Positions 1 to 10,304 of a stretch of 64,000 nt of DNA are shown in pieces (within the stretch, counting starts at the first letter, position 1; the number at the start of each line of letters is the position of its first letter). The DNA lies in the NCBI GenBank assembly GCA_037576215.1, contig JBANDB010000005.1, positions 1,054,001 through 1,118,000 on the forward strand, read 5' to 3'. Both the position numbers and the translations under genes were made by a program. The notes below the pieces were generated by a model. It made no database searches, had not been told where the DNA came from, and was given only the letters and a program-made list of their open reading frames with translations. This DNA is from Armillaria gallica (Eukaryota > Basidiomycota > Agaricomycetes > Agaricales > Physalacriaceae).

Positions 1-600
1 TGTCTGGGCCAGCTTTTGCCACCAGGCATGGTCTGATTCCTTTCAGCCGATAAGCCAAGCTCAGCTTGTTTAGTTGATGGTCAGAATTAGACATTAAACT
101 TGCAATGGAGTCCTCCCTTGGCAAAGGAAGTTTGCAGAGGAAGTGTCTGAGCTCTAATACACCAAATTAAATCTGCCAAATCCTGTAAAAGGGTTCTCCC
201 ACTTTTGGTTTAGGATAGGCGACTATAATTGTGGGGAATGCTTTTAAAAACCATTTGAGACCAACACAGTCACAGGACACTTACAGCCTCCTCTGAAGTT
301 TGCTTCAGCAAAGGAAGGTGGTTAGTTATGACATAGTCTGGGTCCTTGGCTGGTATGGCAAGGCAGTGGACCCAGCTTAGATCACAGATCCATATGACCT
401 TCAATAGTCAAATGAAGTGCCAGGCTGGAAACAGGAAGCTCTGGGTGCAAATTGGTTCTTTGTACTGCATCAGAGTGAGCCATGGCATGTTAAGTTAGTA
501 GCTTAGCATAGCCCAAGAGGACAAAATCCCCTGCTAGTCTCATCACCTGAAATGGTGTCGTCTGATTGACAAAAAGGCTCATATTGTTTTCTCAGGACAT
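1..600. other. No gene recognised; possible 5' part of the LINE
   Basis: I see no convincing reading frame or known motif here. It lies directly upstream of LINE reverse-transcriptase sequence on the plus strand, so it may be the worn 5' part of that element, but no endonuclease motif could be read. Confidence 0.3.
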
Positions 601-3210
601 GTTGGTAGGCTTTGTGAGAGTGCTTTTTATCTGGGGCTACAAAACCAGGTACAATCCCAAACTGTGTTCTAACCCACTGTGCTGATCTACTTGCACCACA
701 TATAGGACCTGTCTACTGAGCAATATTTATAATGGAAGAATATCCAGAAGTACTGAGTGCAACAAACATCATCATTCTGTGCAAACCAGGAAAACCCGAC
801 CACCAGAACCCCAATGCATATCACCCAATCACACCACCTAACAGCTGGGGACGAGGGCCTGATGCCATCTTCAACTAAGATCTCATAGCATGGTGCAAAT
901 AGCTGGGCCTGATACCAAACTGACACTTTAGTGGATGCCTAGGATACTGCACAACAGACTCCATACATTTAATAATATCCTCCATCAAAAATGCATAGCA
1001 CAATGGTAATGTAGTATTGGTTTTATTCCTTGATATAAAGGGTGCATTTCTGAGTGTTGATGTGGATATGCTTATTCATGAGATGCTGATGATGGGTATA
1101 CCAACCCAATATATGGATTGGTATGCCAGAGGCTTAGAGTGTAAAAGACTATTCTAACATTTGATGACTTCAAATCTATCATCTTCAATGTGACTAATGG
1201 GCTGGATCAAGAGCATCCACTTTCACAGATACTATACATCATATACAACTCCAGCACAATACAACAGCTTCAAAATGGTGAAGAAGGCTTCTTCTTTATT
1301 AATGACAAGGCAATCCTCATGTAGGGCAAAATATTTATGGAAACCCATCAGAAGATCAAGGTCATCATGGAATGACCAAGAGGTATACTTGAATGGGCAG
1401 CAAAGCACAACTGTAAATATGGTATGGAAAAATTCCAGCTCATTGAATTCATGACCAAAACAAGAGAGGCACTCCTCCCCCCCCCCTCTTCTCTGACCAA
1501 ACACCGTAGTCCGACAACAGGAACCAGCAATAGGTACAGCTATCCAGATTGGCTAGCACAACATCCATCCAAAGCCAGTCACAAAATTCCTAAGTGTCTA
1601 GATTGATGCAGGACTATGGTGGAAGGAGCAAGGTGCAGTAGCTGTAAAAAAGAGAAATGACTGGATAACCTAATTCTGATACCTTGCCCAAATAGGATCA
1701 GGAGTCTCAAGAGAGTGCATGAGACTCACCTATATCTCTATCACCATCTCAAGAAACCTATATGCAGCTGATGTCTTTTTGAATCCACAGAGGTGAACAA
1801 AGAAAAAGTGAAAGGATAGAAAGAGCAGCATCTGCACAGTGAACTGTCTAGCCTCAATACAGAGGAAGGCTGCAATCCTCATCACTGGAGCAATGTGTAC
1901 AACAGTGGCAGATGTATTGGACATCCATGCCAACCTCCTCCCTATGATGGGCCAGGTTAATGTTTACAGACACAGAGCTCTCACACACATGGCCTGCTTA
2001 TCAAAAAGACATCTGCTATACAAAACCATATAGAGGGCAACAAACTGATATATCAAGTGACACAGATCCCCACTTCACAAGCTAGCAAGAGACTTTGATG
2101 TACAACCAGATACACTTGAGACCATCAAGGCAGTCAGGTTCCCCCCATATTTGAAATCCAAAGTCACAGTGGAGATCACAGAGATGATGCAAGAGGCAAT
2201 AGTCATGGAAAGGATGGACAAGAGCGAGGTAAGGGCATATGGAGATGGATCAGGCATAGATGGAGGAATTGGAGTAGCCGCTGTCATATACAAGGGAGAC
2301 AGAAGAGTAAAGACTCTGAGATTAAGCATTGGATCAGCAAAGGAGCACAAAGTATATAATAGAGAAGGATTGGCACTAACCTTCTGTTTAGAGCTGCTGC
2401 ACAGCATGTCCAACATCAAATGTGCATCTATCAGTATTGACAACACAGCTGCTATACAAGCAACAACACTGGCAAGACCAGCTCCATTCCACCATATCCT
2501 TGACCTCTTTCACAAACATGTAGATATAGTTCTATGGAAACACCCCAACATCTCTCTCAAGATTCGTTGGATCCTTGGACACCAAGGCATTGTAAGGAAT
2601 GAAGCAGCAGATGAAGAAGCAAAGGCAGCAGCATATGGTGATATCAGCATGATGCAGAGCCTCTCTGCACTATTATGAAAACCTATACCCTAAAACAAAA
2701 CATCAATACTCCAGAAGAACTATGCAAAGGAGAAAATCAAAGCTGACCAAGCCTGGAGGAAGTCACCCTGTTACTCTAGGTTTCAGAACATCGACTTAGC
2801 ACCTGCCCAGCAGGCTGCATGCTGGTATCAGAAGCTGGCCACTTCTCTACTGCACAAAATCACAAGCATACTTGTGCAGTTTTGTACTGGATATATTGGG
2901 CTGAACTGCCATCTCTTTAACATATGCTGCATCGAATCCCCTGCCTGCCCCATATGTCTGCACCCCAACAAATCTGTCCATCACTATCTGATATGATGTC
3001 CAATATATTAGAATAAACACAAAACAATGCAGCATTCCATTGGCATCAATGGGACCATGTTGATAGCTAGGCACATGCTATCCAAGCGAAAGAACTTACT
3101 ACACCTCATTCAGTTTCTCAATGACATACAGTGCTTTGCAACCACATTTAGAGTATTCCCAGATATAGAAACTGAAGAAGAAGAAGGCAGATGAAAGCAA
3201 ACATCACCAT
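600..3210 (+). mobile_element. Decayed non-LTR retrotransposon (LINE): reverse transcriptase, RNase H, Cys/His tail
   Basis: The plus strand reads as one LINE polyprotein broken by stops and frameshifts. At about 640-860 is the start of the reverse transcriptase, with the stretch CKPGKPDHQNPNAYHPI typical of fungal LINEs. Near 1020-1110 is the catalytic-palm region FLDIKGAF. At about 1270-1320 a weak FINDKA-like motif stands where the FADD box should be. The thumb/connection region follows at 1690-2150, then RNase H (2160-2680) and a C-terminal Cys/His cluster near 2940-3020 (CPIC...HHYL..C). The order RT, RNase H, Cys/His tail is that of I/Tad1-like LINEs. Many stops make it non-functional. 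The 5' end and a poly(A)-type 3' end were not found, so the outer borders are approximate. Confidence 0.85.
2151..2678 (+). pseudogene. RNase H domain of the LINE
   Basis: This is the longest open piece of the LINE. The four acidic residues of the RNase H fold are all visible in order: Asp in YGDGS, Glu in NREGLAL, Asp in SIDNTAA and Asp in NEAADEEAK, the last preceded by the GHQG loop with its His. The enzyme would remove the RNA strand of the RNA-DNA hybrid during reverse transcription. The domain is intact but the frame is cut off from the reverse transcriptase by stops, and no start signal is evident. It should be read as a domain remnant, not a separate gene. Confidence 0.85.
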
Positions 3211-3389
3211 CATGAAGTATAGAACAGTAGATAAAGATGCAGTTGCAATTCTATCTTGATGCCTTATCAACTCAGTGGATCAAGAGAAATAGACATAAGA
3301 CACCTAAAATACAAAAACAGTAGTATACATGACAGGATGATCTAACTATATGCTAGCTAGCATGTAGGATATACATATAAAATTATACA

Positions 3390-4430
3390 AACTGGAACAA
3401 AAAAAAAAAAAACACTAGAATAGGGGTATGACAAATAGAGAGCATTAAAAAATGTAGACATGGCACAATGGTGAGTGATCTGTCAGACCATGTGTGTTTT
3501 AATTCCAACAGAACATCACTGAACACATGATCTGCATCAATATTCCAATGCACAAAACAGACAACCAAGATACTGAGATTCAAGGCAAGATGTAAAATGA
3601 GCAAAATATGCCCTGTAAGTGGCATATTATGGAACTCCAATTCTTGAAGGGTATGCTGACAGTGGGAATGTTCCAGAAGGCCTTGAATGGTGGAGAGGGT
3701 AAGAGTGTCTATATTGTCTGAGTTAAAGTTGGCCCATTAAACAAAACCACACTCAACGATCAGAGTTTCCAGAACAGAGAATGCTGTGATCACCATTACT
3801 CTTGAAGATGCAACCTTAAACTCTATCACTGCTGTGAAAGTGGTGATTGGTGTTTGTGAATTATATATTCTAACTGTTCAAGCATACTGAAGGCAAAGAC
3901 AGGTTAAGTTTTTTGCTCAACTAAGAGACACAACAATGTCTTTCAACCCAATGCTGACAATCAATTTATAGACATTCTTAAAGTGAGCAAGTTTTTGTTC
4001 TTGAGTGCAGAGAGTAGCTGTGGGCTAAAGACCAGAAACAGTCAATGCATTCAAATTTATGGCAAATTCAAAAGCACAAATCTCAGTAGGTTCTTAGATT
4101 TCATATCGGGGAAATATGACATTAGCAGATGATAGTAGAGAAGCTGTGTTTTGAAGGCCTTCTAGTAAACACAGATGTGTTGACCCTACAATCATGTCTA
4201 TAGATTGCCACCACATGCTTTGCAAGAGAAGAATCTGCAAAACTGTGATGTTAGCCTCAACATGGTCTTTAAGGAGCAAAGCCTGGAATTTGATATTCAA
4301 AGGATAATCTGATAAATGGCACAAAGTGATAGCTGTCAGAAAGCTAATCTAATCCTCAATTTCTCTGAACCATGTACCAAAGCTGAAGGCCAATAATGCC
4401 TATAGAGCTGGACACTTATTTTCTGTAATG
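3390..4430 (-). pseudogene. F-box/leucine-rich-repeat-like protein relic
   Basis: Reading the minus strand from about 4400 down to 3390 gives one long frame with several stops. It contains Leu-rich segments with regularly spaced Leu, Asn and His, for example LQELEFHNMPLTGHI followed by LLILHLALNLSILVV. This is the pattern of the LRR half of mushroom F-box-like proteins, which act as substrate receptors of SCF ubiquitin ligases. No F-box was found at the 5' side; the sequence is cut near the CACTA-type element at 4458. Broken ORFs at 4094-4324 and 3383-3640 are parts of it. The family call rests on the repeat pattern only. Confidence 0.4.
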
Positions 4431-4457
4431 TTGTACCACTGCTTACAGACACTCATG

Positions 4458-4655
4458 CACTGCATGGAGAATCCAATATTTTAGCTTAAAATATTAAATT
4501 CTATAACTATTTATTTTTTCAATATATTTGTAATAAATAAAAATATTAAAATAATATTCAAAATAATCTTTTAATATTTTATCTTAGATATTGAAAAAAT
4601 AAATAGTTATAGAATTTAATATTTTAAACTAAAATATTGGATTTTCCATACAGTA
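4458..4655. mobile_element. CACTA-type foldback miniature element, family 1
   Basis: The 198-bp element starts CACTGCATGGAGAATCC. Its right end, read in reverse, starts TACTGTATGGAAAATCC, and the inverted repeats run on for about 65 bp each side, so nearly the whole element can fold back. A 3-bp ATG flanks both ends (4455-4457 and 4656-4658). A CACT(A/G) terminus with a 3-bp target duplication is the signature of CACTA/EnSpm transposons. It has no coding capacity. Related copies lie at 29744-30006 and 30060-30285. Confidence 0.75.
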
Positions 4656-5694
4656 ATGATAACATATACACTGGATAAAAGCCAATGTCTTTATATCTAT
4701 AAAAACAGAAAAAATATTCAAAATTTCTTTACAGTTTCTTTGCTAAAACAAGTACTGAAAATATTTTGAATTTTATACTGTTTTATATAGAATCTGTAAA
4801 ATATAGTGAAATGTTTTAAATATTTTTACTAATTTCTTAGCAAAATTATTTAAAAGAAACTTTATATATTTTTTGTGTATTTATAAGTAAAAATACTCAA
4901 ATTTTTATACAGTGACACAGAATTGATGGAATTGCCTACTTGCAGATAAACTTTGTCATCTTCTTTAGTACTAAGAAACACAAGCCTATGCCCCTTGTCT
5001 TCATCACGGGACTTTGGCTTGTTGGGGCCTGTCCTAAACCTGGCTTTTTACTAAGATATGTTGTTAAATCTCTGTTATTTATTCAGAGCCACTACAATAG
5101 AGCAACATGCTTTTTATAAGTGCCAAAAAGCTTTGTTCTGTTACTTCTGTAAGCCATGTAATGGATAGGTGGGGACTCTCATGATTTGGGTGATCATTGT
5201 TAATAGCTGTCATTACTGGCAGAAGAGAAGGAGAGAGAGATATGCTGGTTCTTATGTCCCTGACTTAGATATCTGACATGGTGGGCTGCTTTGGTCATCA
5301 TTTGAACTCTGACATTAACATTCAATACTCATTGTCAACTTGTTGCTCAATTGTTGCTTATTGCTTGATACTCATGTTGTTGCTATAGTGTGGATAAGTA
5401 GTCTCAGTTGAAGCTCAGTTAGGAGCCAGTCACACCAATGATGTGCTGTGGGAAAAGTAGAGGCTTAGTAGAGGCAGCAAAATTGAATCTTACCTGGTGT
5501 GTACCCATGTTATGGCAATGGCTGTTTATGGCATGGTAACTGAGTAAGCATGTTATAGCTGAATTGTTAAAGTCAAAACCCTCTGGAGCACCTCACATGC
5601 TGTCATCCCATCTTCTTGCTTGTCATTTCAATGATCCTCTTCTTAGATTTTATGACTATTAGTTTGTTTCCATGTTTTAGTTATTACTTATGTT

Positions 5695-6028
5695 TAGGGA
5701 TGTGTATTGCACCATTACAGATACAACCATAGACTGTATAAAAATTATTGGCCATGGTATAGTATAGTTGATGTCATATCTGTACCGTGTCCATACCATT
5801 GTCTGTATACAGATATCTGGTGCCAAAGGGTGAGCATTATGCACTTCTTTTAGATCATAGGTACTGACCTTTATGACATAAGATAGTCTTCTGTCCCTCC
5901 CTCAACGACTGTATTCAAACCGTATAAATACAGCCATATTTTAGGCTATTAGAGTTGGCCACAGAACAGACCCATATCTATATACACCATACATAACTAC
6001 CATACTACAGGTACAGTACACATTTCTA
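5695..6028. mobile_element. hAT-type miniature element (i)
   Basis: The left end TAGGGATGTGTATTGCACC and the right end, which reads in reverse TAGAAATGTGTACTGTACC, form imperfect terminal inverted repeats. An 8-bp target duplication flanks it: CTTATGTT at 5687-5694 and CTTATATT at 6029-6036 (7 of 8 identical). An 8-bp duplication with TAGGGATGTG-type ends is typical of hAT transposons. It is 334 bp with no coding capacity and related to the elements at 6041-6393 and 14356-14724. Confidence 0.75.
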
Positions 6029-6040
6029 CTTATATTCTCT

Positions 6041-6393
6041 TAGGGATCTACGCTGTACCTATATTTATGAAATTATGGGACAGTTCATACAGGTACTGTA
6101 ACTGTACCATAGAGATTTGGGATCTGGAAAAAATATGGGTGCAGTATGAGTTCACTCAATATAGGTATTTCAGCTTAAAATTTGCGATGATTTGACAGAT
6201 ACTGACCTTATTTGTGTATCCAGAGTGACTTTGGTCTGAAAAACCATTGAAGTCACTTGGCATTGCCAAAAATACAGTTAACAGGTATGGTTACAACCTG
6301 TACTATTGACAGTTTCAGCCCATATGGTGACAGTACAGGTTAACCCATCAATTTGATGGTCATATCCATATACGGATACAGTGTGGATCCCTA
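6041..6393. mobile_element. hAT-type miniature element (ii)
   Basis: It starts TAGGGATCTACGCTGTACC and its end reads in reverse TAGGGATCCACACTGTATCC. The flanking 8-mers are TATTCTCT (6033-6040) and TATTCCCT (6394-6401), 7 of 8 identical. It is 353 bp and non-coding. Its left target duplication overlaps the right one of element (i), so it landed immediately beside that element. Confidence 0.75.
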
Positions 6394-7329
6394 TATTCCC
6401 TTGCTTCCTCAGACTTTAAAATAGTATATATACCTCATATTTTGTACTCATCACCTCAGCTTGTTGCTCTACATAGACAGAAAAAGGCTGGGTTGAGTTG
6501 TTCTGTATTTCTTATATTTATGCCTTACTTACATCTCATAGCATAGCACATATTCTTGTATAAATGGTCTCCTTGCCATTTTTAACTACTGGGAAAAGGC
6601 TTGAGCCTCATCAAAGCCTCATAATAAGCAAATTATGGTATAGTCAGTACATGTATATGTTTTACCTGTCCTTGGATGGTCTCCTGGCTCTCAATCCTAC
6701 CTGCTAATTTCTCATTTGATATTCAATATTGCACAATGCTTTTTAAACTTGCTCAATACTCACTTTGCAGCCTACAGCATGCATAATTGGTAAATGGCCT
6801 ATATTCAGTGAGTACTGAGTACCATCCATGCCAATGATGTGCCATGGGGGCTTAGAACACTGGTGCAAAGGCAGCAACACAGTGAAATTGAAGCTCATCA
6901 CTGTAGAGAGGCGGCAGTGGCAGCAGTGCAGCATAATTGAAACTCAGCCAGATAATGCCATGGTCTGGCAATGGCCGGAAAATTCAAAGTCTGCCTTATT
7001 ATGTCATCTTTGCTACCTCTCTTAATATATAGATTTTAGACAGCAATTCCATCAGCATTCAAGAGATCAGAGGGTTCTGGCACATTGAAAGTTGAGTATG
7101 TAAACAATTTCATGGAATGCACACTTACACTCATATCTGTAAGTGCAAGTGAGTCTGATAGCTATGCTTTCATCAAAAACTTCTTAATGAATGTCAGAAG
7201 CTTTTGAAATTTGGCTTTTTGAAGCACATGATCAGGTGCAGGTTCTGTGGTGCTTCTTAAGTCAACTATTATTATTTGACTCCTTTTTGCTATGTTTTTA
7301 GGAAGATGAGCTATATGATAAGAATTGCA

Positions 7330-8570
7330 GTGATAAGCCTCTAGGCTCTGTACACTCAGATTTCACAGATTTATCCTGCTAATTAATGTCACTATCCCTT
7401 CAACAGCCTTTCAATAAACTAAAGACTGCACACACAGTGATACCACTTTCATCATATGGCATCTACTCTTCATGCACTTTTTTATCCATCCCATCTTGCT
7501 ATGTATCATAATTGCTGTATTTCATCACAGCAAGGCACCTTTAATGAACAATCATCCTAATATGGAATCATTGCATCACTCCAAAGCACCCAGTTGATGT
7601 GCCATCAATCACTTAATGAAATGATGTGATTGACACAAGTACTCTTCCAGCTATAATAATTACAGAGACAGCAACTACAGACCATGTTTACTAAGGCTGT
7701 TACAATGCCAAGGCCTCAAGAAAACATTGCCTCACATATACTCCTCAGCATAACAACTATTGCTCTGTAATCCACAGCTAAACAGCACTTAATGATCTGC
7801 TTATTGCTTATATGGTTTCCTTCCAAATATGGCAACGTTAAAGAGTTGCTATTACTTTTGAAGGCAAAGAACCATATGTTCACTACAATTTTACTAAGCT
7901 AAGGCCTTACAGCCTTACTAAGTCTTTCATATTTATACTAATTATAGATTCATACTTGTAGTATAAAAGCTAGCTAGAAAAAAATAGCTAGCCAGTTCAT
8001 CTCCAGTTGACCACAGTCTATGTCAATTATTGCCAGTAAACTATGTTTATTCACTATTCTACAGCAATACACTATTTACCCTAGCATTTCTTGATTGCAT
8101 GTCAACTCTTAAACTCACCAGAGTTATCTCACAGTTTTTAACTGTGAAGAGTTCTTTGACACTTGCTTTTCACTCTTAACACTATTAGTATGTGATCGTA
8201 TTGTGCCAATATGTGATTGCCATACCATACCTTGTCCCTGTTATCTTTTACTAGGTCATCATCATTTCACTTTCACACCATTGGAGTTTTCACTGTTTCT
8301 CTTTCATCATTGTTATTGTCACCCACTTGGGTAGTCTCTGAATAGACTTAGAATCAGTTCAGCAAATTTTGTATCACATCAGTATAGGACAGTCCCTTGA
8401 GTGGACTTGAAGGTTAGTTTGACATAGGATAGGATTGTTTCAGTACAAGACCAGTTTTGACATCGACTTCAGCACCATCACATCATATAGGACCAGTATC
8501 ATCATCAGTTTTCATAGTTCCATATTTTCTCTCACCATTCCACCCTCAGTACCTCTTTCTACATTTTCTC
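7330..8570 (+). repeat. LTR-like repeat R2, copy 1
   Basis: From about 7330 (TGATAAGCCTCTAGGC) to about 8570 the sequence is collinear with 53769-55030 in the same orientation. It starts with TG, and a TATA box (TATAAAA, 7962-7968) sits mid-repeat at the same place in both copies, as in an LTR that drives its own transcript. No CA end or target duplication could be fixed and no internal retroelement sequence adjoins it, so LTR is an inference. It contains no convincing coding frame. Confidence 0.5.
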
Positions 8571-9240
8571 TTATCACATCCAGCCTCAGTATCATGTTTT
8601 CCCATCAATTCTCTCACTTCTAGACCAATTGCCATCAGTTTAGTCTATCTTCCATTATTCACCCCATTAGGATTATCATTTAGCAACATTTTCTAGTCTC
8701 ATTGCACATTCTCTCATATGGATTTGTGGTATTCACATCATACTTGCTTCCATTCCCTCTCACTTTGAGAGATCCCTACCAGCTTATGGCCAAAGCATCT
8801 AGTACTTGACTACCAAGCAGTACTACTTCCCTGACTTAAAGTCACAGTATATACTTGTGTATAGAGGAATTGATTTACTGCACAGAGGTAACTCAAATCA
8901 CTCACACACATGATCACCTTGATTGCCATGCCACTATATCAACTTGCCCAATCTCATTTTGAGTTGGTGTTGTCATTGCCATAAAAGTCTAGGCTCATTA
9001 GCAGTCCTGATTGGAATCTTGCTGCTGCATGCCACTGATCCACCTCTTTCTGTAAGTGGTGTAATCATTTGCTACTTATATCTAGCTCTTCATCTTGATT
9101 ATGTTGAACATCTGCCATGACAGTATCTCTTTGCAAAGCCCCATCCTTTCCAAGAGAATTTAGAAAATTCTTGGCCTCAGATTTCTTAGAGTCTGTCCCA
9201 TAATCAAGTTTGGTTTGTTTAGCCTGTATTTTGAGATGAG
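8571..9240. other. No gene recognised
   Basis: Sequence continuing past the shared part of R2. It may still belong to R2, because the second copy is cut near 55030. The short plus-strand ORFs here are Ser/Leu-rich with no motif. Confidence 0.3.
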
Positions 9241-9244
9241 TATT

Positions 9245-9750
9245 TTATAATCACAAGTCTTCAGAAGGTTGCACCTGGATTTTATTTTGCAGGAAGCAAC
9301 ACAAAACCAACAAGCCATGTAAGGATTTGACATAAAAAGTCATAACATATAGCACTTCTGTTCCAGTACAAGACACCATATCAATAATAGCATGACTCAG
9401 AGTTCTTTCCTGAGATTTGTTGACAGTCATTGTGAATGTGGGTGTAATGGGAACTTGCAATTGTTCTATCATGCACTTTTTTTCCTAGTAAACTCGTCAA
9501 TGAAAATTAAGTCCGCAGTATCTTGTATTGCTACAGCTTTCCCTTCTTCAAGGTCAGATAAGGGGTGTGATATCATATCATCCACTCTGATCACACAAGA
9601 CACCACATGTCTCAAACCACAGTTGTCAGTCCAGTACCAGATCTTTTCTAAGATACCTGCAGCATCATGGACAATACCACTATCAACATCATAATTTTGA
9701 GAAAACATAACTGGCATACCTATGATCAAGGGTATGTCAGAAATGTCCAA
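9245..9750 (-). pseudogene. Helitron helicase, C-terminal part (separated from the rest by the Plavaka insertion)
   Basis: The minus-strand frame contains IPLIIGMPVMFSQNYDV, then IIDMVSC.GTE and a final QPSEDL. These are conserved blocks of the PIF1-type helicase C-terminus in basidiomycete Helitrons. Two frames overlap at 9469-9472; the switch is at a run of seven T (about 9477-9483), so a single-base length change split the frame. The sequence continues the helicase piece at 19690-22150 on the same strand, with the Plavaka element in between. In Helitrons this helicase unwinds DNA for rolling-circle transposition. Confidence 0.85.
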
Positions 9751-9755
9751 ATCAA

Positions 9756-10304
9756 ATTATAATTACTTATAAGATTAAATAATACTGAAATGCGTGAGAA
9801 ACCCTTATATGCAGTTATTAAGAACAAGCTCGGTAGCATAAGATGCCTTATCTGGAGTCAGCAATAGTATATTAAACCTAATAAAGTCAGAAATATGATA
9901 AATGATAACAAGCTGAGCTCAACAGGGCCAGCCTGATAACCATGCCGATAAGCCAGATTATAATTTCTTTAATTATGATGCTTAAAAATTATTTACTTAT
10001 TTCAGATCCATAACAGATTTGTATTTATTGTTTGAACAGGACTAGAACATACTTAGTAAGCAAAGTAATTTACAAGGGGAAAATATACAATACGAGGAGT
10101 CGAACTAGCAACCTTCAGTCAATCATTATTTAGAGATACAATATTACAGTTATACTACAAGGGCAATACTTAAGTAGCGCATTCAGTTATTAAATGTACC
10201 AAAGTCACCTGATCTTGTCGCAACTATTTGAGCATTGTTGCTCTTTCTAAGATCACTTCTGTTGGGCATTCAAACCAGATCTATTCAAAAATATATGTAT
10301 AATT
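9756..10304. other. Plavaka left subterminal region
   Basis: AT-rich and non-coding. It includes GATAAGC-type motifs (near 9941 and 9958) that recur at the right end, and a tRNA-like stretch at about 10090-10165 (minus) with good A- and B-box matches but unpaired stems. Confidence 0.4.

Larger units (their letters stand above)
4965..7030 (+). repeat. Dispersed repeat R1, copy 1 (interrupted by two hAT miniature elements)
   Basis: This stretch matches the reverse complement of about 58500-60770 and parts of 28600-31610 at many places, for example the block around GCTTGTTGGGGCCTG near 5010. Without the two inserted elements it is about 1.3 kb. It carries at least two diverged internal subunits sharing CCAATGATGTGC and GGCAGCAA..A.AATTGAA (near 5440-5500 and 6830-6890). 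No protein domain was found. It may be a non-autonomous element or an LTR, but termini and target duplications were not identified. Confidence 0.6.

Noticed and set aside
4500..4650. AT-rich palindrome as a replication origin or terminator
   Set aside because: It is explained by the long inverted repeats of a CACTA-type element with matching 3-bp flanks and related copies elsewhere.
10090..10165. Possible functional tRNA gene
   Set aside because: The acceptor ends (GCCCTTG and the 3' side) and the T stem do not pair and no clean anticodon arm forms; only the promoter boxes fit.
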